Positions 8,537 through 15,773 of a DNA stretch of 64,000 bases are shown piece after piece. The first letter of the stretch is position 1. Every line of letters begins with the position of its first letter. The stretch spans positions 186,001-250,000 of the forward strand of contig CAVXSB010000009.1 of the NCBI GenBank assembly GCA_963764315.1. The letters run 5' to 3'. Under the pieces are notes generated by a model that was not told the DNA's origin, did no database searches, and saw only the letters and a list, made by a program, of their open reading frames with translations. The position numbers were made by a program, and so were the translations under genes. This DNA comes from DATLWN01 sp963764315 (GTDB taxonomy: Bacteria; Pseudomonadota; Zetaproteobacteria; Mariprofundales; Mariprofundaceae).

Positions 8537-9360
8537 ATTCCACCCCTGAGGCGGCCGGCGAGATCCGTGATTTCGGCCTCCAGCCTCATCGGCGCCACCG
8601 CCTGGGGCAGGCCGCAGGGCCCGGTCTCCACGATCAGATAGCCCCCGGGCGCCAGCCGGTCGGCGGCGCCCGCCACCAGCAGGCTGAGCAGGCTGAGCCC
8701 GTCGGCATCGTCGGTCAGCGCCCCCCTGGGCTCGAAGCCGAGCTCCGGGGCCAGTTCCCGGTACTCCGCAAGGGAAACGTAGGGGGGGTTGGAGACAATG
8801 GCGTCGAACGGGGCCATGTCTTCGGGCAGTGCTGCATACAGGTCCCCCAGATGCCAGCCGATGCGCTGGCCCGCGCCGTGGCGCCCGGCATTGCGCCGTG
8901 CCAGCGCCAGGGCCGATTCGGAGATGTCGGTGGCTTCCACGCGCGCGGCCGGGTATTCGCAGGCCAGCGTCACGGCCAGGCAGCCGGAACCGGTGCCGAT
9001 GTCGGCGAAGCGCCAGGGGACGTCGCTTCTAGGAAAGCGGGCGAGCACCGCTTCGACCAGGTGCTCCGTTTCCGGGCGCGGGATCAGCACATCCGGGCCG
9101 ACCGCGAAATCGCGCGACCAGAATTCCCGGGATCCGGTCAGATAGGCCAGCGGCTCGCGTGCCCGGCGGCGGCGCAACAATCGTTCGGCCTCGGCCAGCA
9201 CGTCGGCGGGAAGTTCGTCGTAGCTATGGGCGATCAGGTGCACGCGTTCGCAGTGCCAGGCGTGCATCAGCAGCAGTTCGGCATCGAGGCGGGCGGAATC
9301 GATACCGGCATCGGAAAGCCGCGTGGCGGCGTGGCGCAGCCATTGACCGGCGGTGCTCAT
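8521..9360 (-). CDS. prmC: Peptide chain release factor N5-glutamine methyltransferase
   Basis: Methylates the Gln of the GGQ motif in release factors 1 and 2, raising termination efficiency. 279 residues: an N-terminal helical domain (about 1-75) for release-factor recognition, then a Rossmann SAM-binding fold with ADIGTGSGCLAV (about 119-130) and the catalytic NPPY at 191-194. Its ATG overlaps the prfA stop by four bases (ATGA), so it is coupled to its own substrate gene. It converges with the AmgK-like gene and shares 16 bases with it. Confidence 0.96.
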   Translation of the reverse strand: MSTAGQWLRHAATRLSDAGIDSARLDAELLLMHAWHCERVHLIAHSYDELPADVLAEAERLLRRRRAREPLAYLTGSREFWSRDFAVGPDVLIPRPETEHLVEAVLARFPRSDVPWRFADIGTGSGCLAVTLACEYPAARVEATDISESALALARRNAGRHGAGQRIGWHLGDLYAALPEDMAPFDAIVSNPPYVSLAEYRELAPELGFEPRGALTDDADGLSLLSLLVAGAADRLAPGGYLIVETGPCGLPQAVAPMRLEAEITDLAGRLRGGIYRRA

Positions 9361-10427
9361 GCGTGGGTGGCGAGCAGCTCGGCCTGGCGGGCAGTGATCA
9401 ACGGCTCGATCAGCTCGTCCATCTCGCCGTTCATGATCGCTTCCAGCTTGTACAGGGTCAGGTTGATGCGGTGGTCGGTGACCCGGTCCTGCGGGAAGTT
9501 GTAGGTGCGGATGCGCTCGGAGCGGTCGCCCGAACCGACCATGCTCTTGCGCGCCTCGGCGCGCTCGCTGTCGGCGGCGCCCTGCATGGCGTCGTACAGC
9601 CTGGCCTGCAGCACCTGCATGGCCTTGGCCTTGTTCTTGTGCTGGCTCTTCTCGTCCTGGCATGTGACGACGATGCCGGAGGGCAGGTGGGTGATGCGCA
9701 CGGCCGAGTCGGTGGTGTTCACATGCTGGCCGCCGGCGCCGGATGAGCGGTAGACGTCGATGCGCAGATCCTCCGGGCGCAGGTTGACCTCGACCTCCTC
9801 GGCCTCGGGCAGCACGGCGACGGTGCAGGCGGAGGTATGGATGCGTCCCTGGGTCTCGGTGGCCGGGATGCGCTGTACGCGGTGTACGCCCGATTCGAAC
9901 TTGAACAGGGCGAAGGCCCCATGTCCGGCGACCTGGGCGATGATCTCCTTGTAGCCGCCGATGCCGGTCTCGTTCGCCGACAGCACCGAGACCTTGAAGC
10001 CCCTGCGCTCGGCATAGCGGCTGTACATGCGGAACAGATCGGCGGCGAATAGGGCGGCTTCGTCGCCGCCGGTGCCGGCACGGACCTCCAGGATGACGCT
10101 GCGGTCGTCGTCGGCGTCCTTGGGCATCAGCAGCATGTGGATCTCGGCATCGAACGCCGCAAGGCGCTGGCGCAGTTCGCCCAACTCCGCCCTGGCCATG
10201 TCGCGTAGCTCCGCTTCTGAGTCCGCACTGGCGATCAGCTCGTTGTTGTCGCGAATCTCCTGCTCGACCTTTTGCCGTTGCTGGATCTTCTCGGCAATGG
10301 GATCGATCTCGGCGAATTCGCGGGTCAGTTCCAGGTAGCGTTTGGTGTTTGCGGTGACGGCGGGGTCGGCCAGCATGGCGGACAGTTCTTGCTGCCGGCC
10401 GAGGATGTCATCCAGACGAGAGTTCAT
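9357..10427 (-). CDS. prfA: Peptide chain release factor 1
   Basis: RF1, 356 residues, recognises UAA and UAG stop codons. The tripeptide anticodon PAT is at 188-190 (RIPATETQGR), which identifies RF1 rather than RF2, and the peptidyl-hydrolysis motif GGQ is at 232-234. ATG at 10425-10427 (MNSRLDDILGRQ) matches the family start. It overlaps the upstream hemA end by 20 bases and the downstream prmC start by 4, so the three genes form a tightly coupled leftward operon. Confidence 0.97.
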   Translation of the reverse strand: MNSRLDDILGRQQELSAMLADPAVTANTKRYLELTREFAEIDPIAEKIQQRQKVEQEIRDNNELIASADSEAELRDMARAELGELRQRLAAFDAEIHMLLMPKDADDDRSVILEVRAGTGGDEAALFAADLFRMYSRYAERRGFKVSVLSANETGIGGYKEIIAQVAGHGAFALFKFESGVHRVQRIPATETQGRIHTSACTVAVLPEAEEVEVNLRPEDLRIDVYRSSGAGGQHVNTTDSAVRITHLPSGIVVTCQDEKSQHKNKAKAMQVLQARLYDAMQGAADSERAEARKSMVGSGDRSERIRTYNFPQDRVTDHRINLTLYKLEAIMNGEMDELIEPLITARQAELLATHA

Positions 10428-11733
10428 CGGACCCCTTTTCGGATGGGGTGGCCTCGGCGGCCTTGACGGCATCGAGGTCGAACAGGCGACGGGCCGCGCC
10501 CATCAGCAGATCGCCTTCCATGTCGTCCGGCAGGCTCTTCAGGGCGCACAGCGTCGGGTGCAGGAAGCGCTTCATCAGCGATCGGCTCAGGCGTTCGACG
10601 GCCTCGTGCTGCTCGGGGGGAAGATCCTTCAGGTAGCGCTGCATGGCCTTGGCCAGTTCATCCTCGCGGCGCGCATCGTAGGCCTGCTGCACGCTGCGGA
10701 TCAGCGGTACCGATTCCAGTGATTTCAACCAGCCCAGGAAGGCCTTGGATTCCTCGGCGAGCAGGGCGCGCGCTTCATTGGCCGCCTGCTGGCGTTGTTC
10801 CATATTGCCCTGCACGACCTGCTGCAGGTCGTCGATGTCGTAGAGGTAGACGCCGTCGATGTCGCCGATGCGCGGATCGATGTCGCGCGGCACGGCGATG
10901 TCGACGAGGAACATCGGGCGGCTGCTGCGCTTCTTCCGGGCGGCGCGCACCGGTTCCGGCAGCAGCACATAGGTGTTGGCACCGGTGCTGGAGATGACGA
11001 TGTCGGCGGCATCGAGGTAGTCCGGCAACTGTTCCAGCGTCAGGGCATGGCCGCCGAACTCGCGGGCAAGCTGGGTGGCGCGCTGCAGCGTGCGGTTGGC
11101 CACCAGGATGTCGTCGCAGCCGTTGCCGCGCAGGTGGCGGGCCGCCAGCTCCGCCATCTCGCCGGCGCCGATCAGCATCACGGTCTTGCCCTTCAGGTCG
11201 CCGAAGATGCGCTTGGCAAGCTCCACGGCGCAGGAGGAAATATTGACCGCCTGCCGGCCGATATCGGTCTCGCTGCGCGCGCGCTTGGCGGCGGCGAAGG
11301 TGAACTGGTACAGGCGGTGCAGGATATGGCCGGCGGTGCCGGTGGACAGCGCGTGCTCGTAGGCTGCCTTGGTCTGGCCGAGGATCTGTGGCTCGCCGAG
11401 CACCAGGGAGTCCAGGCCGGAGGCGACCGAGAACATGTGCATGACGGCTTCGTTGGTGTTCAGCGAATACAGATGCTCGGAGACGGTCTCGATGTCGGTG
11501 CCGGTCTTGTTGGCGAACCATTCGTGGGCGGCGGCGATGGCGGCGTCCGGATCGTGCGTCACCATGGTGATCTCGACGCGGTTGCAGGTGGAGAGTAGCG
11601 ATACCTCGCGCACCGCCGGCTGGGCCACCAGCTGCTTCAGGCAGGGGGCGATGTCGTCGTCGCCGACGGCCAGGCGCTCGCGTAACTCGACCGGCGCCGT
11701 CTTATGATTCAGGCCGACATGGCAGATTCGCAT
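10408..11733 (-). CDS. hemA: Glutamyl-tRNA reductase
   Basis: First committed enzyme of C5-pathway tetrapyrrole synthesis: reduces glutamyl-tRNA to glutamate-1-semialdehyde with NADPH. 441 residues, full length. The catalytic cysteine is Cys50 in LLSTCNRVEI. The NADPH-binding Rossmann motif is MLIGAGEMAELAARHL (about residue 187 onward), and a C-terminal dimerisation helix follows. It starts with ATG at 11733, nine bases after the small JAMM-like gene, and its 3' end overlaps prfA, the widespread hemA-prfA order. Confidence 0.97.
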   Translation of the reverse strand: MRICHVGLNHKTAPVELRERLAVGDDDIAPCLKQLVAQPAVREVSLLSTCNRVEITMVTHDPDAAIAAAHEWFANKTGTDIETVSEHLYSLNTNEAVMHMFSVASGLDSLVLGEPQILGQTKAAYEHALSTGTAGHILHRLYQFTFAAAKRARSETDIGRQAVNISSCAVELAKRIFGDLKGKTVMLIGAGEMAELAARHLRGNGCDDILVANRTLQRATQLAREFGGHALTLEQLPDYLDAADIVISSTGANTYVLLPEPVRAARKKRSSRPMFLVDIAVPRDIDPRIGDIDGVYLYDIDDLQQVVQGNMEQRQQAANEARALLAEESKAFLGWLKSLESVPLIRSVQQAYDARREDELAKAMQRYLKDLPPEQHEAVERLSRSLMKRFLHPTLCALKSLPDDMEGDLLMGAARRLFDLDAVKAAEATPSEKGSDELSSG

Positions 11734-11742
11734 GCTTGCAGG

Positions 11743-12201
11743 CTAGCGCCTGGGCGCGCGCAGGTACAGAGGGGTATCGTCGAGCAGGCGCAGGGGGGCT
11801 CGGTCGGGCCGCTCGGCATGGTTGCGCACGTAGGCATGCAGATCCATCCGCCCCTTCATATCCAGGGCCACGAGCAGATGCAGGGGCTCGGTGGGCCGCG
11901 GTCCGGATATGACAATCTGCTCCAGCGCCGCCATCATGGGGGCGTCCGGCTCATGCCCGTCGGCGCGCGAATGGAACCAGCCGATGATGCCCAGCCCCTG
12001 GCGGCGCAGGGCCTCGACGGCGGCGTCTACTACCTCGGCATCCGGCTGTCCGGGTTCCAGGGCGAGCAGTTGGGCATCGTCGATGCGGCAGCCATGCCCG
12101 GCCAGCAATCCCTGGCAGGGGCGAGGCGAGGCGGCCTGGGCCCAGTGCAGGATCTTCTGGGCGGCATGGCGGCAGATCGTGATCTCGTTGGCTTGGAGCA
12201 T
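11743..12201 (-). CDS. Small degenerate JAMM/MPN-like protein, first gene of the hemA operon
   Basis: A 152-residue soluble protein I cannot name with certainty. Its pattern recalls the JAB1/MPN (JAMM) metalloprotease fold: an N-terminal helix followed by PCQGLLAGHGCRIDDAQLL, where JAMM enzymes have P-x-E-x-x-G-L-L-x-G, and then GWFHSRADGHEPDAPMM, where they have G-x-x-H-S-H-P-x(n)-S-x-x-D. The catalytic Glu is missing and the second His of HSH is Arg, so a zinc protease is unlikely; a binding or structural role is more plausible. ATG at 12199-12201 is used; the frame stays open far upstream but that part is repeat DNA and peptidase antisense. It ends nine bases before hemA. Confidence 0.62.
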   Translation of the reverse strand: MLQANEITICRHAAQKILHWAQAASPRPCQGLLAGHGCRIDDAQLLALEPGQPDAEVVDAAVEALRRQGLGIIGWFHSRADGHEPDAPMMAALEQIVISGPRPTEPLHLLVALDMKGRMDLHAYVRNHAERPDRAPLRLLDDTPLYLRAPRR

Positions 12202-12282
12202 GGATGAAGCATGGAAGCCGCGGGGGCATTGGTCAAATGCCGGATTTTGTGATGGAAATCGTGATGAAAAGCACATTTTTTG

Positions 12283-12311
12283 TTGACAGGCATGTAAAAT
12301 GCTAATAGCAA
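12283..12311 (+). promoter_or_regulatory. Candidate promoter of the M23 peptidase gene
   Basis: A consensus -35 TTGACA at 12283-12288 sits in an AT-rich intergenic stretch between the divergent JAMM-like gene and the M23 peptidase. Possible -10 hexamers are TAGCAA at 12306 (17-base spacing) or TAATAG at 12303 (14-base spacing); neither is perfect. The strong ribosome-binding site TAGGAGGGG follows at 12337-12345. Confidence 0.45.
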
Positions 12312-12345
12312 AATGTGGTTGAATGTCATTGGGTTTAGGAGGGGC

Positions 12346-13293
12346 ATGAAACAGTACTCTTTCATGATCGTTCCGGATGCGGGACGCACCGTCAGCTGGC
12401 GCGTATCCACGCGTGCCCTGACGTGGATGGCCATGACCATGGCTGCCATGGTGGCCATCGGCTGTTTCGGCATCTATGCCGTGGTGCAGGATCGGCAGCA
12501 GCACCATGCGCTGGCGCAGGCCGAGCGGGTTGCACATCTGGAGCGCAGCCGCCAGGAGCAGCAGCTGGCCGAGCTGCGCAGCAAGCTCGCCGCCGAGGTC
12601 AATAAGAACGGCGTGTTCGCGCGCAATATCGGCCAGATCGAGGCGCGGCTTTCCCGTCTGGATTCCCTCGGTAGCCGTCTGGTTGAGGTCGCCTCCCTGA
12701 ACAAGAATGACTTCGATTTCGGCGTCAAGCCCGCCTTCGGCGGTCCGCGTCTGGTCGTCGACAGCGCCCAGGCCCGCTCGGCGCTGGATATCGGCAAGAA
12801 CATCCAGTCGATGGACGTGCAGATGTCCCGCCTGGACACCCAGCTGGCCGCCATCGACTACATGCTGAAGGGCAAGAAGCAATCGCTGGCGGCACGTCCG
12901 CATGCCTGGCCGACCGAGGGCGGCTGGTTGAGCTCCCCGTTCGGTCTGCGTCCCGACCCGTTCACCGGTGAGCCCGAGGAGCACCGCGGCGTGGATATCG
13001 CCAATCGCTTCGGCGCCCCGGTCCTCGCCACGGCCCGCGGCATCGTCAGCTTCGCCGGCAAGACCCCGGATTTCGGCAATATGGTCATCATCGACCATGG
13101 CTTCGGCTACAAGACCCGCTACTGCCATATGTCCGGCCTGGTCGTGAAGGTCGGCGATCTGGTCAAGGCCAACCAGGAAATCGGCCGCATCGGTTCCACC
13201 GGTCGCTCCACCGGCCCGCACCTGCACTACGAGGTCTATCGCTACGGCATGCACCTCGATCCGGCCCAGTTCCTGCCGCCGCGCCACGGCTGA
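12346..13293 (+). CDS. Membrane-anchored M23 family peptidase (LytM/NlpD-type)
   Basis: A 315-residue murein-hydrolase-type protein. A short cytoplasmic N-terminus (MKQYSFMIVPD) leads to a transmembrane helix at about residues 28-48, then a long coiled coil (about 50-165), then the LytM/M23 domain (about 195-305). The zinc site is intact: HRGVDIA supplies His and Asp and HLHYEV the His pair, so it may be a true endopeptidase rather than a LytM activator. ATG at 12346 follows a near-perfect ribosome-binding site. The architecture matches peptidases commonly encoded near secA or lpxC in gammaproteobacteria, though neither is adjacent here. A strong terminator follows. Confidence 0.9.
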   Translation: MKQYSFMIVPDAGRTVSWRVSTRALTWMAMTMAAMVAIGCFGIYAVVQDRQQHHALAQAERVAHLERSRQEQQLAELRSKLAAEVNKNGVFARNIGQIEARLSRLDSLGSRLVEVASLNKNDFDFGVKPAFGGPRLVVDSAQARSALDIGKNIQSMDVQMSRLDTQLAAIDYMLKGKKQSLAARPHAWPTEGGWLSSPFGLRPDPFTGEPEEHRGVDIANRFGAPVLATARGIVSFAGKTPDFGNMVIIDHGFGYKTRYCHMSGLVVKVGDLVKANQEIGRIGSTGRSTGPHLHYEVYRYGMHLDPAQFLPPRHG

Positions 13294-13310
13294 TCCCGAT
13301 ATAATCGTGC

Positions 13311-13342
13311 AAAGGCCCGCGGCAACCCGCGGGCCTTTTTTT
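13311..13342 (+). terminator. Rho-independent terminator after the M23 peptidase
   Basis: Perfect 12-bp stem AAAGGCCCGCGG / CCGCGGGCCTTT with loop CAAC, followed by a run of T to 13342. It lies 18 bases after the stop codon. Confidence 0.93.
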
Positions 13343-13408
13343 ATGACGGTTTCGGATCTCACAGGCCTCTGGCGATCTGCATCGCATGACGACCAACATA
13401 CCACCCTT

Positions 13409-13740
13409 TGTTCTTTCTTGCGTGCCCAAGAAAGAACCAAAGAAGGGCACCCCGGAACCAGCCTGCCCTGCGGGTTCCCGATCCTGCATCTCCAAAACCG
13501 GTCGCGACTCCGCTGCTCTTTTCCGGTTTTGGACATACAGGATCGGCAGCCTGCTAGCGGGGGATCAAGAGGAGGGGAGGACTTCCACCCCGCTTGCCGG
13601 GGCGCCGCATGGGCGGGGCTGGCGAACGGATCAGCGCAATATGTTGACTCGGGCATCATGCCCCTTCCCTGCGGGCCTCCGGTCGTCCAATAGCTTTTAT
13701 CTTGCCCTTTTGTGCGCCCGTTCGCGGCCCGGCCAGGCGG
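13409..13740 (+). repeat. Long hairpin-rich dispersed repeat, copy A
   Basis: About 330 bases of intergenic DNA closely matching copy B (13898-14230). It contains three hairpins: H1 at 13410-13437 (11-bp stem GTTCTTTCTTG, loop CGTGCC); H2 at 13491-13533 (11-bp stem TCCAAAACCGG, 21-base loop), enclosed by GATCCTG/CAGGATC at 13480 and 13538; and H3 at 13651-13663 (GGGCAT/ATGCCC). A CCCCG-CTTGC-CGGGG hairpin lies near 13589-13603. Open reading frames across it have no recognisable product and I treat it as non-coding. Confidence 0.9.
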
Positions 13741-13768
13741 GAAACGCGCCGGCCTCGCGGGCAGCCTT

Positions 13769-13805
13769 CTTTGGTTCTTTCTTGGCTGAGCAAGAAAGAA
13801 CAAAG
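13769..13805 (+). repeat. Isolated H1-type hairpin between repeat copies A and B
   Basis: GTTCTTTCTTG (13774-13784), loop GCTGAG, CAAGAAAGAAC (13791-13801). The 11-bp stem is identical to that of copy A hairpin H1 but the loop differs. It may mark the right border of copy A or be a solo copy of the terminal hairpin. Confidence 0.8.
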
Positions 13806-13897
13806 GAGGGTATTTGCTCACAAGGCAACCGGGGCATATTTCGATGCAGCCGGACCGGGAGCTATCCAACAATCTCTGGGGTGAAAAAACCGTTTTC

Positions 13898-14230
13898 TGT
13901 TCTTCTTTGCGTGCCCAAAGAAGAACCAAGAAAGGGCACCCCGGAACCAGCCTGCCCTTCGGGTCCCCGATCCTGCATGCCCAACATCGGCCGCGGCCCT
14001 GCCGCTCTTCTCCGATGTTGGGCATTTGTCTCGGCAGCCTGCTAGCGGGGAATCAAGAAGGGGAAGGCTTTCCACCCCGCTTGCCGGGGCGCCGCATGGG
14101 CGGGGCTGGCGAACGGATCAGCGCAATATGTTGACTCGGGGCATCCATGCCCCTTGCCCTGCGGGCGACCTCCGGTCGTCCAAATGGCTATCTTGCCCTT
14201 TTGTGCGCCCGTTCGCGGACCGGCCAGGCG
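13898..14230 (+). repeat. Long hairpin-rich dispersed repeat, copy B
   Basis: Second direct copy of the element. H1 is at 13899-13926 (11-bp stem GTTCTTCTTTG, loop CGTGCC as in copy A). H2 is at 13977-14025 (14-bp perfect stem ATGCCCAACATCGG, 21-base loop). H3 is at 14138-14153 (GGGGCAT/ATGCCCC). The segment from the H2 3' arm to the end (GGCCAGGCGG) is nearly the same as in copy A. H1 and H2 stems differ from copy A but stay fully paired. Confidence 0.92.
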
Positions 14231-14591
14231 GATAACGCGCGGCTGGTGAATGTTTTGGCTTTTTCGTGGGGGTCAACGTTCAGCAACGATCTTCTCAACG
14301 ATGCACAAAAATTTCAGTGGGACTCCGAAGTACATGATGCTCAAATGGATGTCTTCTAAAGAAGGAATCAAGGGGCCTGGATACATATTTTAAAGTTTGT
14401 TACCTTTGCCATCACATTTTTCCGATTTTTTTATCGCTTTTGAGGTATGTGTATTTATAAACCTTCCAAGAGTGGATAAAGGGTTGTTTAGGGGGGCTGG
14501 TGGCGAGTCACAAGGGAGAGGCATCCCATATTGAGTCCTCTGCACGGTGACCGCAGGTGATCGGACATAAGCGCCTCGCACCTTTGGTTGA
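14231..14591. other. AT-richer intergenic stretch without a recognisable gene
   Basis: Lower GC than the flanks, with several T runs (14414-14435). No ribosome-binding site, tRNA or convincing reading frame is visible. A short open stretch ending at 14359 continues out of the repeat and resembles nothing known. Possibly debris of an insertion event. Confidence 0.5.
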
Positions 14592-15383
14592 ATTCAGGAT
14601 AAGGCGAGAAAGGGCTGCCTGAATGGCGCAATCGATACTCTACCGTTACGAACAGACACCGAAGCCGTTTCTATTGCAGACCTGTTTTATGTCGTTGAAA
14701 AAGAGACGGAGGAAATGGGCGTTTCAGCATTCCACTATGGTGCGCATGCCCCTCAAAAAATGGACGGGAATAAGCCGCGCTTTCTCTTCGACGGTATTGA
14801 TGTGCCGTCTTTCACACGCTTACAAATTATCCTGATTCCTGGGGGGACAGATACCGCGCGCAACGTTACTTGGAGGTGGACCCCCTGTTTGATATGCGCG
14901 CGCTCAATCCGTCCCATCTTGTGGAAAGAGCGGCGGCAACCGGATTCGGAGCGGGTCGCATCGCTGTTCGATGAAGCGCGCCAGCACGGCTTGGCGGCGG
15001 GCATGGCGCTTTCCACGCACGGAAGCAACAATGAACACTCTGTCTTCAGTCTCGCGATAGACAATACCCGGCAGAGAGAGCAGCGCGATCTCGCACGCCA
15101 AATAGGTTCGGCCTATTTGCTGCTGGTGCATATGCACGAAGCGGTAAGGCGTTTGGCGTTTCCTAAAGAGCCTGCCTCTGCCGAAGTCAGTTTGACTGCG
15201 CGCGAACGCGAAAGCCTTCTTTGGGTCATCGACGGCAAAACTTCGTGGGAAATCGCCCAGGTTCATAATATTTCAGAGAACACCGTCATCTTGCATATCA
15301 ACAACGCGAACGAAAGCTTGATGCGAACAGCCGGACGTAGAGCGGCAGCGAAAGCGAGGGCGCTAGGCTTGATCAAGCCGTGA
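14592..15383 (+). pseudogene. Broken LuxR-type quorum-sensing regulator
   Basis: Remnant of a LuxR-family regulator. The N-terminal part of the autoinducer-binding domain is in one frame (IADLFYVVEKETEEMGVSAF, up to about 14820). The middle, NYPDSWGDRYRAQRYLEVDP, with the Tyr/Asp-Pro pattern of that domain, is read one frame back (about 14825-14960). The rest (LFDEARQHGLAAGMALSTHG) returns to the first frame and runs into a complete LuxR HTH, LTARERESLLWVIDGKTSWE through ISENTVILHI. No ATG, GTG or TTG start is available in the first frame after the stop at 14589-14591. No luxI gene lies nearby. Two frameshifts plus a missing start argue for real decay, though sequencing errors could contribute. 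Confidence 0.85.
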
Positions 15384-15773
15384 TTCATTTAAACACAGGG
15401 TGTTGATGCCGTGCGCGAGGTCATCGGGACAACGGTTTTTGGCATCGTGGATAGGAGTATTGGGACCAGCTTGATGGCCAATATTCATCCGGATTAAGGC
15501 GGCATTCACATAATCTTTTTCAGCTCTTCAAGAGCCATCGTTGATGCTGTTGGCTGATCAGTACTGATAGTTTTCCGCACTCAACGCTGTCGTCATAATT
15601 CACGGCATTGCCGTATCTTTGAATCTTGGAATTCGATGGCCATCCCCTTGAATCAGGTTCGATCCCGACAGAAAACATGGCATCACATGCGCTCCAGCGA
15701 CGGGGTTGCGAAGAAGGGGAATTAGGCGATTTTCGCTTTTCCAGACATTAAAATCCAGGAGTGAGAGAATGCC
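15384..15773. other. Intergenic region between luxR-like remnant and autotransporter
   Basis: About 390 bases with no supported gene. It holds a perfect 12-bp palindrome (15557-15568) and, just before the autotransporter ATG, an AGGAG ribosome-binding stretch (about 15757-15761). Confidence 0.55.
15557..15568. promoter_or_regulatory. Perfect 12-bp palindrome upstream of the autotransporter
   Basis: ATCAGTACTGAT, self-complementary, about 205 bases before the autotransporter start and 175 bases after the luxR-like remnant. It could be a dimeric regulator site, but it is shorter than a usual 18-20-bp lux box and no promoter is clearly attached. Confidence 0.3.

Noticed and set aside
11743..14025. 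A 760-codon minus-strand frame through the repeat region and M23 peptidase
   Set aside because: The only protein-like part is the final 152 codons; the rest is antisense to the peptidase or lies in repeat DNA.
13386..14045. Open frames of 128-219 codons across repeat copies A and B
   Set aside because: Their translation consists of repeat hairpins in different frames, with no shared protein between copies and no convincing start signals.
13409..14230. CRISPR-like interpretation of the repeated hairpins
   Set aside because: There are only two long copies with non-spacer intervals, no regular 25-40-base repeat/spacer pattern and no cas genes.
15649..15668. A GGTTCGATCC stretch resembling a tRNA T loop, possible attachment-site remnant
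   Set aside because: The flanking bases do not form a T stem and no acceptor or anticodon arms are present, so it is probably chance.
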